NCBI GenBank assembly: GCA_008501785.1
Contig: QQUD01000480.1
Location: 1 to 24,477, forward strand
DNA: 24,477 nucleotides
Reading direction: 5' to 3'
DNA from: Chloroflexota bacterium
GTDB taxonomy: Bacteria; Chloroflexota; Anaerolineae; Promineifilales; Promineifilaceae
In this document: positions 22,901 through 24,477 of the stretch, piece after piece
Numbering within the stretch: position 1 is the first letter of the stretch
Layout: each line of letters starts with the position of its first letter
Made by a program: the position numbers and the translations under genes
Notes under the pieces: model-generated
Databases searched by the model: none
Told to the model about the DNA's origin: nothing
What the model saw: only the letters and a program-made list of their open reading frames with translations

Positions 22901-23181
22901 GTGAAATCTGGCTGTCGCGCAACAATCATTTGGTAGACAAAGGCATTGCCACTGCTGCCCAAACTGGCGTCTACGATGCCGCAGGCGACTGGCTGATTGA
23001 AGGGCACGGCGTAGACCCCGACATCGTCGTTGACAACTTGCCCCATGCCACATTCAACGGCTCCGATGCCCAACTCAACACCGCCATCCACCACCTGCTC
23101 ACCGAAATCGAGGCCAACCCTAATCCCGTTCCCCCCCCGCCACCCCATCCTGACAAATCTTTCGATTACAGATTAAAATGA
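19936..23181 (+). CDS. Tricorn protease
   Basis: The start is placed at ATG 19936 (MNNTNTDPIQGFYRFPTI); a TTG three codons earlier is possible. The protein is about 1081 residues, full length for the family. The first two-thirds is beta-propeller: repeated WSPDG/SPDGK-type blades up to about residue 500 (for example SWSPDSRWLAF, QWSPDGQWLYFLSD). A Lys/Glu-rich loop follows at about 532-552. The C-terminal third is C1 (WRQMFIEAWRLERDYFYDP), a PDZ-like part and an S41-type core. Likely catalytic residues are His734 (FVHTGD), Ser964 (TSSDGE) and Glu1022 (LIEGHGVDPD). VRHNRGGNID precedes the serine, as in S41 peptidases. Tricorn cuts peptides released by the proteasome or other ATP-dependent proteases. 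It has no signal peptide, so it is cytosolic, and appears to be monocistronic. Confidence 0.95.
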   Translation: MNNTNTDPIQGFYRFPTIHKKSVIFTAEGDLWQVSVRGGTARRLTTHHGVESHAAVSPNGRILAFSAQYEGPTEVYTMPVSGGRPQRHTFEDGQALVVGWTPDGKIIYSTTRYATLPNTQLCTIDLESGATTLIPLAQASDGSYDASGKTLYFTRLPFQGSFTKRYKGGTVQNIWKFTSGADEAIPLTADYAGTSKTPMWWNGRLYFATDRDGTMNLWSMDENGDDLQQHTEHKGWDIHAPALHNGKIVYQLGADLYLYAIDMAETTLLDITLASDLDQTRHRWVKNPINYLSHWSLSPDGDRVVFTTRGKVFVAPVEHGRFIQLTRSSHARYRSATFSPDGKSIFALSDASGELDYYKLPADGLGTPEQLTDAGPGFRHRPQPSPDGKWFAYTDRDQQLWVVNIENRDPKLVVASDMEMIFNVSWSPDSRWLAFTQMADNTNVQIMIYSVEDGGITAVTSDRVYSYNPQWSPDGQWLYFLSDRHFNSLVPSPWGARQPDPYFDKTTKIYQIALQKETRLPFQPDDELYKEVEKKSSTDKKDCEKKEEPCAVEIEFEGLSQRLYEVPLAPGNYVGLSVNKKALFWLEKTPGQNGKYNLAALEIKNKKIEPIPLARDIKGYSLSHDGEKIAVRQNNRFYRFNATGKPPKPDDKKWVNLSGWTFDVDLQQEWRQMFIEAWRLERDYFYDPNLHGIDWQGLLDRHLPLVNRVTDRYELDHLIMQVVGEMAALHTFVHTGDARRGQDRIRLAALGATWVRDEAAGGYRIEHIYRSEPDYPERLAPLARPEVNISEGSIVQMINGVSTLSVAHPALLLRNQAGNQVRVRVKMPALSGADVADSDTSTDKIIIPISTAKETDLRYGEWEYLNRLHVDEKGNGRLGYVHLRAMSGENYTEWAEHFYAVFNREGLIIDVRHNRGGNIDSWILGKLLRRAWFYWQPRVGKPSWNMHYAFRGQMVVICNERTSSDGEVFADGFRRLGLGKLIGTRTWGGEIWLSRNNHLVDKGIATAAQTGVYDAAGDWLIEGHGVDPDIVVDNLPHATFNGSDAQLNTAIHHLLTEIEANPNPVPPPPPHPDKSFDYRLK

Positions 23182-23347
23182 TATTTCTGGTCCCCTCCTG
23201 GATGTTGTTTCGTGGTTGCATAAGATGTTATTACAAAAATAAGATAGCCTTAATTGTGTCTGTAATCGTAAATGAATAGAATTTTTTATGGAGCAAATGC
23301 GGCTATTTTGTATCTTTTTTTGATATGGTAAAATTAGGAGGGGGTTC

Positions 23348-24477
23348 GTGCGCATCAATCTATCTAAGAATACACAAACAATAGAAATAAGAATTTTCCG
23401 AACAGAGAGTCTCCTGCTGTTGGTATGCGGGATATTAATGCTTTTACTGGTGGTCAGACGCCTTCAAGGAGCAAGTGGGCAGAATAATGTTTCTTCTTTC
23501 GCCACAGCTTTTACGTATCAGGGAGAACTCATTCAGGATGGTGCTCCTGCTAACGGTGTTTTTGATTTTGAATTTCGACTGTGGGATGGGGCAGATTCGG
23601 TTAATGCAACCCAAGTTGGTAGCAGCTTTGCTGCTGAAGATGTGATAGTAGATGATGGATTGTTTATGGTCGTGCTAGATTTTGGGGAAGGCGTGTTTAA
23701 TGGAGATGCGCGATGGTTGCAAATATGGGTGGCGGCTGATGGTGAATCATCGTTGACTGCATTGACTCCAATGCAGCGAATAACGGCCGTTCCCTATGCG
23801 CTTTATGGTGAAGATGCAGATGCCGATCCGGCAAATGAATTGCAAACCCTGACGCTGAATGGCAATGTACTGTCTATTGATCAAGGAAACAGTGTCACGC
23901 TGCCGGGGGGGACTAGCAATACGGCCGTTCAGGCGGGTACGGTTGCACTTCCGAGAGCAGAAACGTTCGGAAGCACGCTGCTGCAAATTCCCATCTCGTT
24001 TGGTGCACCTTTTAGCGAGCCGCCTGTGATAGCCGTCAGCCCGATGACAAATGATACAAATGTGATTGCCGGTACTCATTTTTCGGTACAGAATGTCACG
24101 ACAACAGGATTTGAACTACAGGTTTATCAATCAGCCCCTGCAGTGACGCTTACATTAGACGATTATTTTAATGTTGGCAGCTATAGTTCTCATGTAATTG
24201 TGAACGGCAACCCGGCTGTTAGCTACTATGATGACACAGAAGAAGACCTGAAATATGTTCGTGCATTAGATATTGATGGAAGCCGTTGGGGATCCCCGAT
24301 GATGGTTGACGGTGCTGAAGGAGTCAATGAGATTAATGAATTAGGATTGTCCCCCGTGATGAAAATCATTAACGGGAATCCAGCCATAATCTATAAACAA
24401 TCTTGTTGTGATCATGAATTGCGATACGTTCGTGCTTTGGATGTGAACGGAGATGTGTGGGGAACGCCAATCGTTGT
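23348..24477 (+). CDS. Surface protein with H-type lectin domain and propeller-like repeats (3' end beyond window)
   Basis: GTG 23348 is preceded by AGGAGGGGG (23337-23345), among the strongest ribosome binding sites here. The frame is open to the right edge, 376 codons. A hydrophobic segment at about 19-36 is the export or anchor signal. Residues about 53-160 form a beta domain common to surface proteins of this group (FTYQGELIQDGAPANGVFDF, ending MQRITAVPYALYG). A linker DPANELQTLTLNGNVLSID follows. Residues about 195-262 (FGAPFSEPPVIAVSP, FELQVYQ) match an H-type lectin domain. From about 287, two repeats of roughly 56 residues begin (NGNPAVSYYD..LKYVRALDIDG and NGNPAIIYK..LRYVRALDVNG), typical of a beta-propeller. 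It is probably secreted or cell-surface, binding carbohydrate or matrix. Confidence 0.75.
   Translation, partial: MRINLSKNTQTIEIRIFRTESLLLLVCGILMLLLVVRRLQGASGQNNVSSFATAFTYQGELIQDGAPANGVFDFEFRLWDGADSVNATQVGSSFAAEDVIVDDGLFMVVLDFGEGVFNGDARWLQIWVAADGESSLTALTPMQRITAVPYALYGEDADADPANELQTLTLNGNVLSIDQGNSVTLPGGTSNTAVQAGTVALPRAETFGSTLLQIPISFGAPFSEPPVIAVSPMTNDTNVIAGTHFSVQNVTTTGFELQVYQSAPAVTLTLDDYFNVGSYSSHVIVNGNPAVSYYDDTEEDLKYVRALDIDGSRWGSPMMVDGAEGVNEINELGLSPVMKIINGNPAIIYKQSCCDHELRYVRALDVNGDVWGTPIV

Larger units (their letters stand above)
1095..23938. repeat. Highly iterated palindrome ACGGCCGT (26 copies)
   Basis: Exact copies begin at 1095, 2176, 4051, 6851, 11265, 11976, 12118, 13010, 14033, 14330, 14837, 15182, 15368, 16150, 17227, 17716, 17919, 18420, 19009, 19614, 20111, 20540, 20891, 21304, 23783 and 23931. 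Fifteen are extended to AACGGCCGTT. Twenty-five lie in genes: 15 read Thr-Ala-Val, 7 read Asn/His/Tyr-Gly-Arg and 3 read Lys/Ile-Arg-Pro. One is intergenic (17716). At equal base use an octamer is expected about 0.4 times in this length. The longest gap without a copy is 6.9-11.2 kb. Confidence 0.9.

Noticed and set aside
23326..23334. TGGTAAAAT as an extended -10 promoter for the surface protein
   Set aside because: Transcription would begin inside or after the ribosome binding site at 23337-23345, leaving it without a usable leader.

Overview
The window reads as a chromosomal stretch of a Chloroflexota-like bacterium. This is an inference from gene content: a DUF3105 protein, a DUF2085 fragment, a tricorn protease, surface proteins with an H-type lectin domain, many lipoproteins and Thr/Pro-rich linkers, and GC near 50% by eye. 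I could not check taxonomy. No rRNA, tRNA, CRISPR array, transposase or phage gene was seen.

Layout. Everything from 1 to about 13.1 kb is on the minus strand, and everything from about 13.8 kb to the right edge is on the plus strand. A 669-base gene-free stretch packed with inverted repeats separates the two halves. In transcription order, the minus half starts with an OmpR-type regulator and a kinase with a Met-rich sensor loop. Next come a DUF2085 fragment, a NarL-type regulator and its dCache kinase, coupled by ATGA overlaps. Then follow a short cytochrome c with an acidic His-rich tail, a sulfide:quinone-oxidoreductase-like flavoprotein, a LuxR-type regulator with a degenerate receiver, an unknown protein, and a CopB-type copper ATPase. 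The run ends with an envelope redox operon: cytochrome c lipoprotein, DUF3105 protein, thioredoxin-like lipoprotein, and tandem-DsbA lipoprotein cut by the left edge. The theme is copper handling and extracytoplasmic redox chemistry.

The plus half holds a PilN-like and a PilO-like protein, each fused to extra envelope domains (two PPC-like plus a BACON-like domain; TPR plus LysM). After them come a glycerophosphodiester phosphodiesterase, an unknown membrane protein overlapping a GNAT acetyltransferase, an alpha/beta hydrolase, a full-length tricorn protease and the start of a repeat-bearing surface protein.

Main discoveries. (1) The thioredoxin-like gene at 1058-1438 has two in-frame TGA codons exactly where the CxxC cysteines should be, followed by a compact stem-loop at bacterial-SECIS distance; I read it as a UxxU selenoprotein. 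(2) The palindrome ACGGCCGT occurs 26 times by hand count where about 0.4 is expected, in all three codon phases and once between genes, resembling the cyanobacterial HIP1 phenomenon. (3) Three arrays of degenerate 7-base units in strict phase, inverted about their centre, each run across the stop codon of a gene. (4) A hairpin pair at 16767-16836 shows compensatory base changes and complementary loops. (5) The PilN/PilO-like pair has an unusual domain architecture.
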